From positions 1 to 64,000 of the forward strand of contig NZ_MRCD01000010.1 in NCBI RefSeq assembly GCF_001904745.1: a stretch of DNA of 64,000 nt. Reading direction: 5' to 3'. The position numbers and the translations under genes are program-made. This DNA is from Calothrix sp. HK-06. GTDB lineage: Bacteria; Cyanobacteriota; Cyanobacteriia; Cyanobacteriales; Nostocaceae. The stretch's first letter is position 1, and the number at the start of each line of letters is the position of its first letter. The notes under the pieces were generated by a model. That model was not told the origin of the DNA, did no database searches, and worked only from the letters and a program-made list of their open reading frames with translations. Below, one piece after another: positions 15,888-26,168 of this stretch.

Positions 15888-18449
15888 TTACTCTGCCCAA
15901 ACGATTAATCTGGGTTCGTAAGCGCTTGATAGATACTCGTGTTTTGGTAGTACGCGCAGCGACAAGCCTTGTAAGCCGGATGTATTGTATACAATCTCAG
16001 CAGTATAAGTACTTAAATCATGTTCGTCTGTGCCTTTATATTCCATTACAACAGGTTCGCCGTTGACGATTTCACCGTTGGCATCGATGGCGCCTTGGTA
16101 TAATTCAACTTGTACGTCGTCTTTTTTCAAGCTCGCCAAATCAACTTTTGCTGTGACATTAACATTTTGGTTAACTAAAATATCAGTTCCAGAAGATACG
16201 TTAATATCTTTAATTTTGATATTGAACCAACTAGTTCTTAGTTTGTCTTTCCAATCTGCAAGTTCTTTAGCTGGAGCGTAATTATTTGCTGTGAGATTGT
16301 AATAACGGTCGCTAGCTGGGAAATAAGCACGTTGTGCATATTCTCCTACCATCCGTGCGGTGTTGAAGAAAGGACAATTCAAACGAATTGCATCTTTCAT
16401 TTTTGCTACCCAATGTCTTGGTAATGCGTCAGCATCACGGTCGTAGAACAATGGTACAACTTCTTTCTCTAACAAATCGTAGAGCGCATTTGCTTCGATT
16501 TCGTCTTGGTAGTTGGGGTCATCGTACATTTCACCATGTCCAATAGCCCAACCTGTGCGTACATAGTCTGCTTCGTCCCACCAACCATCAAGAACGCTCA
16601 AATTTGGTAAGCCGTTCATTGCAGCTTTCATACCGCTTGTTCCGGAAGCTTCGCGTGGGCGCCTTGGTGTATTTAACCAGATATCGCAACCTGCTACCAT
16701 CAACCTTGATATATATATATCATAGTTAGGCACAAAGACGATTTGTTTTTGTAAGCCTTCTTCTTCAATAAAGTGGTTGATATCGCGGATAAGTTCTTTA
16801 CCTGGGATATCTTTGGGGTGTGCTTTACCAGAAATTACAAATTGTACTTTGCGGTCTTTGTTCGCCAAGATTATCTTTCTGATGCGCTCGATATCGCTCA
16901 TCCACAGTGTCGCACGTTTATAAGTGGCAAAACGACGAGCAAAACCAATTGTAAATACTTTCGGGTCGAGAACTTCTTGTGCTTGGGCAATTTCTGATGG
17001 TGAGGCGCCTCTATCACGGAGGTGTTTAACCAAACGGTCACGTACATAAAGTACCATATCCAAGCGACAACGTTCATGGTTACGCCACAATTCCTCATCA
17101 GGTATGGCGTCCATACGTTCCCATAACGGACTATCTACACCTGCCGATGACCAGTTTGGTCCTAAATAACGGTCGTATAGTTCTTGTGTTGATTTTGCTA
17201 CACAGCTACGAGCATGTACACCGTTGGTAATGGCGCCAATAGGTACTTCATCAACAGGTACACCCTGCCATAACCCTTTAAACATCTGACGTGAGACAAC
17301 CCCGTGTAACTGCGCTACACCGTTCGAGAAAGTTGCCATCTTTAACGCCAGTACCGCCATACTAAACGGCGATGATAAATCACCTGTGTTATCTCGTCCT
17401 AAACCAAGAAATTGCTCTTTGTTCATTCCGAAAATATCAGCGTAATACCCCAGGTAATACAACATTTTATCTGGCGAGAACAAATCTATTCCAGCAGGTA
17501 CAGGGGTATGAGTAGTAAAGATATTCGAGGAAATTACAACTTGTCGCGCGGTTGAATAATTTAAACCTTCTTCTTGAATATACATGCGGATACGTTCTAA
17601 TGCTGAAAACGCCGCATGTCCTTCGTTCATGTGGTACGAAGTTACTTTGTAACCCAAAGCTTTAAGCATCCGCACACCACCAATACCCAGCATGATTTCT
17701 TGGTGAATACGCATGTCTATATCACCACCATATAACTGGTCGGTAATATTGTGGTCGTAAGGATTATTTGGCTCAATATTAGTATCGAGCATGTAGAGTG
17801 GTACAGACCCTACCTGAACTCGCCACACGCGCGCATAAACCTTGCGTCCTGGATAATCTACCTCAATTCGTAACTCCGAACCATCCTCTTTGCGTTCGAG
17901 GTGTATCGGCATATTGTAAAAATCGTTGATGGGATAGCGCTCTTGCTGCCAACCATCAGCGTTGAGATACTGTGCGAAATATCCTTGCTGATAAAGTAAA
18001 CCAACACCAACCAAAGGTAAACCTAAGTCACTTGCTGATTTGAGGTGATCCCCAGCCAAAACTCCTAAACCACCTGAATATACTGGTAAGCAGTCAGCCA
18101 AACCAAATTCAGCAGAAAAGTAAGCGTAACATTCCTTTGGTTTACCTGCACGCTGTTTTTGATACCAAGTTCGTTCTTTAAGATAATCTTCTAATTGTTG
18201 CGCTGCACGATCCATTTGCGCGAGGAAGCCTTCATCTTCCACTACTTCCGTTAAACGCGCTTGGTTAATTGTACCCAGCATCAAAACTGGGTTGTGACGA
18301 CTACTTTCCCATAAATCGGGGTCTAGGCGCCGAAATAAGTCTTTTGCCTCGACGCTCCAATCCCAATGCAAGTTATATGCGAGTTTTCGCAATGGTTCGA
18401 GTCGAGATGGTAAAGAGGGTGATACGTTAAAAGTCCGAATGGGCTGCAT
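15888..18449 (-). CDS. glgP: Glycogen/alpha-glucan phosphorylase (DUF3417 type)
   Basis: This GT35-family enzyme releases glucose-1-phosphate from glycogen. The N-terminal DUF3417 region (residues ~1-110, with LRKLAYNLHWDWS) marks the AlgP-like branch. The PLP-anchoring region RRPREASGTSGMKAAMNG, with its catalytic lysine, lies near residue 600, and the substrate segment MNEGHAAF near 293. At 853 aa it is full length. It is monocistronic; a GTAGAGACGC hairpin follows the stop. In cyanobacteria it mobilises glycogen in the dark. Confidence 0.95.
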   Translation of the reverse strand: MQPIRTFNVSPSLPSRLEPLRKLAYNLHWDWSVEAKDLFRRLDPDLWESSRHNPVLMLGTINQARLTEVVEDEGFLAQMDRAAQQLEDYLKERTWYQKQRAGKPKECYAYFSAEFGLADCLPVYSGGLGVLAGDHLKSASDLGLPLVGVGLLYQQGYFAQYLNADGWQQERYPINDFYNMPIHLERKEDGSELRIEVDYPGRKVYARVWRVQVGSVPLYMLDTNIEPNNPYDHNITDQLYGGDIDMRIHQEIMLGIGGVRMLKALGYKVTSYHMNEGHAAFSALERIRMYIQEEGLNYSTARQVVISSNIFTTHTPVPAGIDLFSPDKMLYYLGYYADIFGMNKEQFLGLGRDNTGDLSSPFSMAVLALKMATFSNGVAQLHGVVSRQMFKGLWQGVPVDEVPIGAITNGVHARSCVAKSTQELYDRYLGPNWSSAGVDSPLWERMDAIPDEELWRNHERCRLDMVLYVRDRLVKHLRDRGASPSEIAQAQEVLDPKVFTIGFARRFATYKRATLWMSDIERIRKIILANKDRKVQFVISGKAHPKDIPGKELIRDINHFIEEEGLQKQIVFVPNYDIYISRLMVAGCDIWLNTPRRPREASGTSGMKAAMNGLPNLSVLDGWWDEADYVRTGWAIGHGEMYDDPNYQDEIEANALYDLLEKEVVPLFYDRDADALPRHWVAKMKDAIRLNCPFFNTARMVGEYAQRAYFPASDRYYNLTANNYAPAKELADWKDKLRTSWFNIKIKDINVSSGTDILVNQNVNVTAKVDLASLKKDDVQVELYQGAIDANGEIVNGEPVVMEYKGTDEHDLSTYTAEIVYNTSGLQGLSLRVLPKHEYLSSAYEPRLIVWAE

Positions 18450-18832
18450 AGAGGGATGCCTACTCTAATATCTAGCTATGGGTATTGTTCACTGTCTTAA
18501 CCCAATGTTGCTTACTATTTATACTATCTTTGTGAAATTTTAATGACTTTGTAAACTTATATTAACTCTTTGAATTTTCGCCTTAAACTAGCTAATTATC
18601 GCTTATTGATTATATTTTGCCTATTTTCCGCCTATTTACTAAAGGAAAACTTAACGTTTGGCGCCTGTTTGACTACCTGTGATTTCCGAATTTTAATAAC
18701 TTCTCTTGAATAAAATCAGCATATGTGTTAAAGGATAATAGATTGGAAAACCTGTAAGAATTCTGAAGGTGCCGAAAATTTGCGAATATATCAACCTGGT
18801 ACTAAATCTTAGAAAGCACGTGATAGAGAAAT
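18450..18832. other. Intergenic region upstream of glgP
   Basis: This is AT-rich sequence, probably holding the glgP leader and promoter. I see no gene, no clear promoter hexamers and no strong hairpin. One GGCGCC lies at 18660. Confidence 0.5.
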
Positions 18833-18958
18833 TTATAACCTACGGTTATCTGTCCGGTGATGACCTTCGTGACGCACTAAATTAAATTCACGATTGTTAC
18901 AGCGGGTCGTAACGTGGTAGGAGTATCCGGGTTTGAGGTCGCGTGGTTTACGGGGCAT
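18833..18958 (-). pseudogene. N-terminal fragment of REP-associated (IS200-like) transposase
   Basis: An ATG at 18958 opens a 41-codon frame beginning MPRKPRDLKPGYSYHVTTRC, then NNREFNL, which is the typical N-terminus of cyanobacterial REP-associated tyrosine transposases (TnpA_REP, Y1 HUH superfamily). The frame stops at 18833-18835, before the HUH motif and catalytic tyrosine, so only a dead remnant is left. Such enzymes are thought to mobilise REP/BIME-type palindromes, which are plentiful in this window. Confidence 0.65.
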
Positions 18959-19186
18959 TATATATTGGTGGGTCAGGCGCCTTGCCGTTGCCTACATTTT
19001 TCGTAACAGCAGTCCAAGCCTACATGAGTCAAAAGTTTTTGGTTGATGTTGTAATTATTCGTAATCGTGAACCTCTCCCCAACCCCTCTCCGTCACGGAG
19101 AGGGGCAGAATAGCTATAGTTTTGAGCAGAACACTTTGCTATTTACCTTACATCCATTTATAAAAAATGATAGGTCGGGTAAAGAT

Positions 19187-19543
19187 TCAAAAATCTAAAA
19201 CTATATTTAAGGAAGTGCGTATTAATTCCCAATATTCATCTTCCAATACTCCCACTAAATCAAGAACTCGACTGTTGTTAAGACCCCGAATTTGTCCAAC
19301 ATCAAGATATCGGTCTTGGTCTAAACCGTTGCTAGGTGTAGCTTTTACATTTACAACATAGGGCACATTTTTAGTCCCTGGAAGCAATGGTATTACTACC
19401 GTTAAAAAGCTGTAGCGATTACCAACATCATTCTGAACAATCAAACAAGCACGAGTTTTTTTTGCTTCTTTACCTATTGTTGGTTCTAAGTCAACCCAAC
19501 GTATTTCTCCACGCCGGTAAGTTAAATTACCATTTGGCATCAC
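19187..19543 (-). CDS. mazF: MazF/PemK family endoribonuclease toxin, 118 aa
   Basis: This is a MazF-type toxin: the YRRGEIRWVDLEPTIGKEAKKTRACLIVQND segment (residues 9-39) shows the conserved RG-E-W/V-DL-P and RP/ACLIVQND patterns, and the C-terminal part has the VGQIRGLNNSRV loop. MazF proteins cut RNA at specific short sequences. The gene overlaps the preceding antitoxin gene by 4 bp, the typical antitoxin-toxin order. The length is typical. The conserved core is intact. Confidence 0.92.
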   Translation of the reverse strand: MMPNGNLTYRRGEIRWVDLEPTIGKEAKKTRACLIVQNDVGNRYSFLTVVIPLLPGTKNVPYVVNVKATPSNGLDQDRYLDVGQIRGLNNSRVLDLVGVLEDEYWELIRTSLNIVLDF

Positions 19544-19779
19544 TCAATACCATCACCTACAGTTATATCCCACGCAGTAACTTCTTTTCGATAAGCTCCA
19601 GAAAGTGAATCTTGTATATATGCTTCCTTGAGCTTCTCTTGTAAACGTTGTTTTTTCAATTCTTTCAATACACTATTGATGAAAGCACTACGATTTCCTT
19701 GACTTTCGCTATCTAATGCCTGCTTATCTACAAAAGCAAGAACATCGTCATCAAGAGTTATTGTAACTTTTTTAACCAT
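19540..19779 (-). CDS. mazE: MazE-like ribbon-helix-helix antitoxin, 79 aa
   Basis: The N-terminus (KKVTITLDDDVLAFVDKQA ... NRSAFINSVL) is a ribbon-helix-helix DNA-binding domain, residues 3-45; the acidic tail (AWDITVGDGIE) should wrap and block the MazF partner. The gene precedes mazF with a 4-bp overlap. An AT-rich run with TATCATA repeats just upstream (19790-19820) is a plausible operator/promoter for autoregulation (inference). Confidence 0.88.
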   Translation of the reverse strand: MVKKVTITLDDDVLAFVDKQALDSESQGNRSAFINSVLKELKKQRLQEKLKEAYIQDSLSGAYRKEVTAWDITVGDGIE

Positions 19780-19786
19780 TTTTTCT

Positions 19787-19820
19787 AGATTATCATATTA
19801 TCATACTATCCTATCATACT
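19787..19820. promoter_or_regulatory. Possible mazEF operator: TATCATA repeats
   Basis: The 34 bp upstream of mazE contain several partial direct repeats of TATCATA/TATCCTA (ATTATCATATTATCATACTATCCTATCATAC in pieces). Ribbon-helix-helix antitoxins bind such short iterated sites to repress their own operon. Function is inferred from position and repetition only. Confidence 0.4.
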
Positions 19821-19929
19821 TTTGAAATAGAGCAAATTCTAACCATGCAGGTATTGTCATTATCACGAATGATATGGGTAGATTAGCATAGGATAATAGG
19901 ACTCTAGAGGATGCCCGTTCCAAAATAAA

Positions 19930-20088
19930 ATGCCTCAACTAAATCGGCGTTTTGGTGACATTTATACATCGATAATTGAACGAGTTCGTTTGCTGTCAAC
20001 TGAACAATTAGAGGCATTAGGAGAAGCGTTACTAGATTTTTCTACCATAGCTGACCTAGAAGCTTGGTTAAATCAAGAACTTCAATAG
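19930..20088 (+). pseudogene. Orphan DUF4351 C-terminal fragment, 52 aa
   Basis: A short frame from an ATG at 19930 encodes LNRRFGDIYTSIIERVRLLS followed by TEQLEALGEALLDFSTIADLEAWL, the DUF4351 domain that normally ends Rpn/PD-(D/E)XK transposase-like proteins in cyanobacteria. The nuclease domain is absent. A GGATGCCCGTTCC repeat fragment lies just upstream, at the probable truncation point. It is most likely a gene remnant, though a free DUF4351 peptide cannot be excluded. Confidence 0.7.
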
Positions 20089-20366
20089 GCTTATTAAAAA
20101 TATTTGATTTTTCCGTAACAACCAAAACTCCAGGTGTATTCATAACTAGTTGTTTTAATAAAGCGCGGCGAAACTGAATTTTATATATGGTGCCGTTTTT
20201 AAAGCTAGTTTAAGATTTCCAGATTATTGCACCTCAATGGGGGATGTGTACTGCACATCTCCTTTTTCATATTTATGTAACTATATATACATGTAATCTA
20301 GACAAACTTTATTTTGTGATGTCAAGGTGTAAAGATTACTGATAATCAAAACTTGGCAGTATAAAA

Positions 20367-21344
20367 ATGGATTTCATAAATCAAGTTAAGAAAACTACTA
20401 CAGATGCTATCAATAGTGTTTCAGGCGCCGCGAATGAAATTAAGGTTGCTGTTGAGAAAACGACAGCGGGAGCAATAGCGTCAGTCTCGAATACAGTCCA
20501 ACCAGGTATCGAAGCAATTCAAAACGCTGGAAAATCTATAAGTAATACTGCTTCTACAACAGTTGCATTTGCGACATCAGGTGTAGTTATTGGCGCCGCT
20601 CTCAAAGATTTACCTCAAACAGCGCAGCAATTATTAGCTGAGATGCCCAAAATTGCTAACAGGTTGAAATATCGAGCAGGTGTAAGGGTTGGGGAAGCAC
20701 CCAGAAGTGATGCTGATGTAATGAAATTATTTAACAAAATACCAGGTACATCAAAGTTAGACGCCTCAGAAAGAGACATTCGTCAATTTTTATCTGACAA
20801 ACATGGAAGCCATATTTATCCTCATTCCAAGGGAGGAAGCAATGGTGCCGATAATATAGTTTGGGAAATAGGCGCCGATAATATTCGTCGTGGCACCAAT
20901 ATAATCACACCAGGTGAACAAGCTTATATTCGTGTATACAATGCAGTTGACTCAATACTCAGGAATTCTACGACGATAGCTAAACTTGGTATTACAGCTA
21001 CTGGCGCCGCAATGTTAACTCAAGCAATAGTCGTTGCTATATCTTACTCACTTGATTTGCAGCGTGGAGATATTACAGTTGAACAGTATAAAGACTTAAT
21101 TCTTCAAGAAGTCATTAAGACTGGTATTGCAACTCCTATTTTCTTTCTAATTTTTGTGGTTGTCTTAGCACTTATCCCTGAACTAACTGTACTATTGTCG
21201 GCGCCTATCGTAGTTGCTGGGTTTAACGCTTTATTTGGCATGAGCATTGCTGTACCGATTGTGCAATCAGTTATTCGCCATATTGAAGCTGGAGGATTTG
21301 GAGAGGAAACAGCAAATCAATACAAAAAACTAAGTGTTTCTTGA
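20367..21344 (+). CDS. Putative membrane-anchored HNH-motif protein, 325 aa
   Basis: I do not recognise a named family for the whole protein. Residues 1-65 are an alanine/threonine/serine-rich amphipathic stretch. Residues 144-176 carry an HNH-like core: SHIYPHSKGGSNGADNIVWE, with His149, His153, a GG turn and Asn163, then DNIRRG. The C-terminal third has about three hydrophobic segments (roughly 204-226, 252-276 and 278-303). The layout suggests a nuclease domain tethered to a membrane-inserting tail, as in some toxins or defence effectors, but this is inference. It is monocistronic with its own leader. The stop is followed by GGGATGCCC-type repeats. Confidence 0.7.
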   Translation: MDFINQVKKTTTDAINSVSGAANEIKVAVEKTTAGAIASVSNTVQPGIEAIQNAGKSISNTASTTVAFATSGVVIGAALKDLPQTAQQLLAEMPKIANRLKYRAGVRVGEAPRSDADVMKLFNKIPGTSKLDASERDIRQFLSDKHGSHIYPHSKGGSNGADNIVWEIGADNIRRGTNIITPGEQAYIRVYNAVDSILRNSTTIAKLGITATGAAMLTQAIVVAISYSLDLQRGDITVEQYKDLILQEVIKTGIATPIFFLIFVVVLALIPELTVLLSAPIVVAGFNALFGMSIAVPIVQSVIRHIEAGGFGEETANQYKKLSVS

Positions 21345-21381
21345 AAAAACTCCAAAAAAATGTCCACACTTCTCTTGTGGG

Positions 21382-21431
21382 GTGGGCATCCTTGCCCACC
21401 TCAGCTTGGAACGGGCAGGGATGCCCATTCC
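21382..21431. repeat. Two GGGCATCC-type palindromes
   Basis: GTGGGCATCCTTGCCCAC (21382-21399) is followed by GGAACGGGCAGGGATGCCC and ATTCC (21408-21431). Related elements occur at 15801, 26964, 27831, 46815 and 58219. They lie between the HNH-motif gene and psbA. Confidence 0.75.
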
Positions 21432-21515
21432 ACAATTACAAGTTATATAAGTAACACTGATGTATTTGATAACTAAATATAATTACAAATTACTTGTATT
21501 TGTTAAGCAATGTAA

Positions 21516-22667
<1,152 letters not shown>

Positions 22668-22686
22668 CTTGCAAAATTGAATAACT

Positions 22687-22716
22687 AAAAAGCGTCTCCT
22701 TATGGGAGCGCTTTTT
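22687..22716 (+). terminator. Rho-independent terminator of psbA
   Basis: AAAAGCGTCTCC, loop TTAT, GGGAGCGCTTTTT: a near-perfect stem ending in a T run, 20 bp after the psbA stop. Confidence 0.88.
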
Positions 22717-23073
22717 GCATGATACGGCGCCAACTAGAACACAAATACCCCAAACCGTAGAGACGTTACATGTAACGTCTCTACATTAATTCAATAAATT
22801 ATCCGTTACATCCGTTTATATGCGTTGCCAGTGGCTCATATCACATTTCTAGATATTTTAATTACATTAAAATAACTTTTGTTTTAATAACTGAGATAAG
22901 AAATTAACATCAAAATTTGTAAACATTTATGTACATTTATAAACAAAGCTGTGCTAACTTTAAGTAGTGGGCGATACATTTCTATCCCCAGAAGCTTGTT
23001 CATAAGTTTCTGTCGAAAAAGTTTATAACTTAAGCTTTTCATCACTAGTAAATCTGTTAAGGAAAATTCTGCT
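22717..23073. other. Intergenic region between psbA and ocp
   Basis: It holds a perfect GTAGAGACGTTACATGTAACG... palindrome (22757-22784), an ATCCGTT-family repeat (22799-22829) and about 230 bp of AT-rich leader before ocp. No gene is seen. The ocp promoter presumably lies between 22850 and 23060, but no hexamer pair is convincing. Confidence 0.6.
22757..22784. repeat. Perfect 28-bp palindrome with GTAGAGACGT core
   Basis: GTAGAGACGTTACA is followed directly by its exact reverse complement. It is a member of the GTAGAGACG family (15851, 41801, 45177). Confidence 0.88.
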
Positions 23074-24033
23074 ATGCCATTTACCATCGATTCAGCCCGT
23101 AGTATATTTCCTAACACACTATCTGCTGATGCAGTACCAGCAACGATTGCAAGATTCGCGCAACTCAATGCAGAAGATCAACTAGCCTTGATTTGGTTTG
23201 CTTACTTAGAAATGGGTAAAACTATTACTATTGCAGCTCCTGGCGCCGCTAACATGCAGTTTGCAGAAGCTACTATGAACCAAATCCGTCAAATGGATTT
23301 TCGCGAGCAATCACAAGTAATGTGCGATTTGACAAATGGTGCTGATACCCCTATTTGTCGTACTTATGGTACTTGGTCTGCGAATATTAAGTTAGGTTTT
23401 TGGTACCAGCTTGGAAAATGGATGGAAGAAGGAATTGTAGCGCCAATTCCAGCAGGTTATCAGCTTTCTGCCAATGCGAGTGCTGTATTACAAGCAATCA
23501 GAAATTTGGAACCCGGACAACAAATTACAGTGCTACGTAATTTTGTAGTTGACATGGGATATGACCCTAACAAAATGGGTAATTATGAGCGGGTTTCTGA
23601 ACCTGTTGTTCTTCCCAAAGAGTTATCACAACGAGTTAAAGTCACTATCGAAGGTGTTGATAATCCAACCGTGTTGAGCTATATGAACAACATGAATGCA
23701 AATGACTTTGATGCATTAATCGAGTTGTTTGAGCCAGACGGTGCTTTACAACCTCCTTTCCAAAGACCAATTGTTGGAAAAGAAGCTGTATTACGTTTCT
23801 TCCGTGAAGATTGTCAAAACCTCAAGTTGCTTCCAGAACGCGGTATTCTTGAACCTGCTGAAGATGGTTATACCCAAATTAAGGTTACTGGTAAAGTGCA
23901 AACTCCTTGGTTTGGCGCCGCTGTTGGAATGAATATGGCTTGGAGATTTTTGTTAAATCCCCAAGGTAAGATTTTCTTCGTTGCGATTGATTTGCTCGCT
24001 TCTCCCAAAGAGTTGTTAAACTTGGCTCGATAG
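23074..24033 (+). CDS. ocp: Orange carotenoid protein
   Basis: OCP is a soluble, blue-green-light-activated carotenoid protein that quenches phycobilisome excitation. The 319-aa product has the helical N-terminal domain and an NTF2-like C-terminal domain (from about residue 195). Key residues are visible: Tyr44, Trp110 and Arg155 in the N-terminal domain, and Tyr203 (Tyr201 equivalent) and a Trp near 290 (Trp288 equivalent) in the carotenoid tunnel of the C-terminal domain. The linker (~160-195) is present. frp follows 258 bp downstream on the same strand, which is typical of OCP1-type loci. Confidence 0.97.
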   Translation: MPFTIDSARSIFPNTLSADAVPATIARFAQLNAEDQLALIWFAYLEMGKTITIAAPGAANMQFAEATMNQIRQMDFREQSQVMCDLTNGADTPICRTYGTWSANIKLGFWYQLGKWMEEGIVAPIPAGYQLSANASAVLQAIRNLEPGQQITVLRNFVVDMGYDPNKMGNYERVSEPVVLPKELSQRVKVTIEGVDNPTVLSYMNNMNANDFDALIELFEPDGALQPPFQRPIVGKEAVLRFFREDCQNLKLLPERGILEPAEDGYTQIKVTGKVQTPWFGAAVGMNMAWRFLLNPQGKIFFVAIDLLASPKELLNLAR

Positions 24034-24084
24034 ATAAATACACATTGACATCAAATTTCCGATGATTAAGTGAGCGTTCTTGAA

Positions 24085-24106
24085 AATAGAGCGCTCTATT
24101 ATTTTG
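24085..24106 (+). terminator. Possible ocp terminator
   Basis: A perfect palindrome AATAGAGCGCTCTATT is followed by ATTTTG, 52 bp after the ocp stop. The stem is short and the T run weak, so the call is tentative. Confidence 0.4.
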
Positions 24107-24291
24107 AAATTACTAGCATAATCTGGTAATATAATTAGTATCACGTTTTCTTAACTACTTATAAAATATTGATTTAAATCAAAACAATCCCAATTTCGTG
24201 GTTGTTTAAATTTGCTGTCAATAATGAGTATTAACTAAAAACCTGATATAAGTCTAAAAATTTGCTTAACACATATATTTGAATTCTGACA

Positions 24292-24618
24292 ATGCAAGCG
24301 ACAGATACTCAGTGGTCTCAAACCGAACAGGAAGTAGCTAAAGCAGCCTTCGATAAAGCTTACGAACGAGAAATCAATGCTTTAGCCAAAGAAGTTCATA
24401 AAATAGCAGATGGAATCACGCAACTAGATGATATTTGGGTTTTGCACGATTTCTTAAGTGCAAGGCGCCACGATATTGATGGTAAATATGATTATAGATA
24501 TTCAGTTCTCGTCTTTGTGTTTGCTAGATTGCTTAAAGAAGGCTGGCTGAATCTTGAAGAACTAGAAGGATTGGCGCCAGATAAACTCAAAAAGGTTAGT
24601 GCTTTGTCACGCATGTAG
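24292..24618 (+). CDS. frp: Fluorescence recovery protein (FRP)
   Basis: FRP binds the C-terminal domain of photoactivated OCP and speeds its return to the orange form, ending phycobilisome quenching. The 108-aa product carries the family hallmarks: KAYEREINAL, the central WVLHDFLSARRHDIDGKYDYRYS block, which includes the residues of the dimer/active site, and the tail LEGLAPDKLKKVSALSRM. It is full length. It follows ocp on the same strand and probably has its own promoter in the 258-bp spacer. Confidence 0.96.
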   Translation: MQATDTQWSQTEQEVAKAAFDKAYEREINALAKEVHKIADGITQLDDIWVLHDFLSARRHDIDGKYDYRYSVLVFVFARLLKEGWLNLEELEGLAPDKLKKVSALSRM

Positions 24619-24752
24619 TATCCAAGACTATTATTTTGAGTTGCTTTTCATGACATTTAGTGACTAAATTTTTAATTGTGCTATTTCTAAGTAATTTTGC
24701 CCTTTCTTTCAAATTTAAATGAGAGTAAGCTCGATAGCATAACTAAAAATCT

Positions 24753-26168
24753 ATGCTGAAAAGTTATAAACTCAATAGTTTTGGAATGAAACAACCGCCA
24801 ATACCCGCTTCGGAGCCAGAAAGGCTTCAGGCACTTCAGCAATATCAAATTCTAGATACTGCTTCTGAGCAAGCATTTGATGACTTGACTAATTTAGCAG
24901 GCTATATTTGCGGTACTCCTATCGCTTTAATTAGTCTGGTTGATGCTAATCGACAATGGTTTAAATCTAAAGTTGGTTTAGAAGCGTCTGAAACTCCACG
25001 AGACTTAGCATTTTGCGCTCACACAATATGTACACCAGATAAAGTATTGATAGTGCCAAATGCTCTAGAAGACGAACGATTTGTTGCTAACCCTTTAGTA
25101 ACATCTGAACCAAATATTCGATTTTATATGGGCGCCGCGCTTGTGACACCAGATAATTTTGCTCTTGGTACATTATGTGCTATTGACGTGGTGCCAAGAG
25201 TTATGACAGAAGAGCAAATCATCGCTTTACAAGCTTTAAGTCGTCAAGTTATTAGCCAGTTAGAACTACGAATTAATTTAATCAATTTAAAAAACAATAT
25301 AATAGCGCGCGAAGAGATTGAGAAAAATTTACGCAATACCAACGGACAGTTGAACCAAACTTTAAAAAAATTGCGTCAAACTCAAGCTCAACTCATCCAA
25401 AGTGAAAAAATGTCTAGCTTGGGTCAGCTAGTTGCAGGTGTAGCTCACGAGATAAATAACCCTGTTAACTTTATTGAAGCAAATCTTAGTCACATGAAAA
25501 GTTATGTTAAAGACTTAGTTGATGTGTTAGCACTTTATCAATATCATTATCCTGATGCAAATCCAGAAATTCAAAAACAAATCAAAACAATAGATTTAGA
25601 ATATCTGACTGAAGATTTACCCAAGATACTATCATCAATGGAAATGGGTACTGAGCGTATACAGAAAATTGTTTCGTCTTTACGTAACTTTTCACGATTA
25701 GATGAGGCTGAGAAAAAATCTGTCGATATTCATGAAGGAATGGATAATACACTGCTAATTTTACAACATAGACTCAAAGCTACAAAAAAACGTCCAGAAA
25801 TTCAAATAATCCGAGATTACAGTAACATTCCTCTATTTGAATGTTACCCAGCACAGCTAAATCAGGTATTTATGAACATATTATCTAATGCTATTGATGC
25901 GATAGAATTCTGTTCAAAGCCTGAAGCTGGTAAAATTTGCATTAAAACTCAAGTAAATCAACAAAAATCTTTAGTTGTAAGAATTAGTGATAATGGTACA
26001 GGAATAAAGGACGATATACTCAAAAGTATATTTGACCCCTTTTTCACAACAAAACCAGTCGGGAAAGGTACTGGTTTAGGATTATCAATTAGTTATCAAA
26101 TTGTAGTCCAAAAACATGGTGGTACCTTAAAATACAGAACTAAGTTAGGTCAGGGAACTGAGTTCTGA
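24753..26168 (+). CDS. GAF-domain sensor histidine kinase, end truncated by a TGA
   Basis: The protein has an N-terminal GAF domain (about residues 40-175), a coiled linker (KKLRQTQAQLIQSEKMSSLGQL), a HisKA domain with the phospho-accepting His in VAGVAHEINNPVNF, and an ATPase domain with N, DNGTGI and GTGLGLSI boxes. It ends at GQGTEF where homologues continue WxEIP; here the next codon is TGA, then the frame reads IEIPACS before a TAA at 26190. A Trp-to-stop change that trims about eight residues is likely, and the kinase core is complete. No response-regulator gene is adjacent. Confidence 0.9.
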   Translation: MLKSYKLNSFGMKQPPIPASEPERLQALQQYQILDTASEQAFDDLTNLAGYICGTPIALISLVDANRQWFKSKVGLEASETPRDLAFCAHTICTPDKVLIVPNALEDERFVANPLVTSEPNIRFYMGAALVTPDNFALGTLCAIDVVPRVMTEEQIIALQALSRQVISQLELRINLINLKNNIIAREEIEKNLRNTNGQLNQTLKKLRQTQAQLIQSEKMSSLGQLVAGVAHEINNPVNFIEANLSHMKSYVKDLVDVLALYQYHYPDANPEIQKQIKTIDLEYLTEDLPKILSSMEMGTERIQKIVSSLRNFSRLDEAEKKSVDIHEGMDNTLLILQHRLKATKKRPEIQIIRDYSNIPLFECYPAQLNQVFMNILSNAIDAIEFCSKPEAGKICIKTQVNQQKSLVVRISDNGTGIKDDILKSIFDPFFTTKPVGKGTGLGLSISYQIVVQKHGGTLKYRTKLGQGTEF

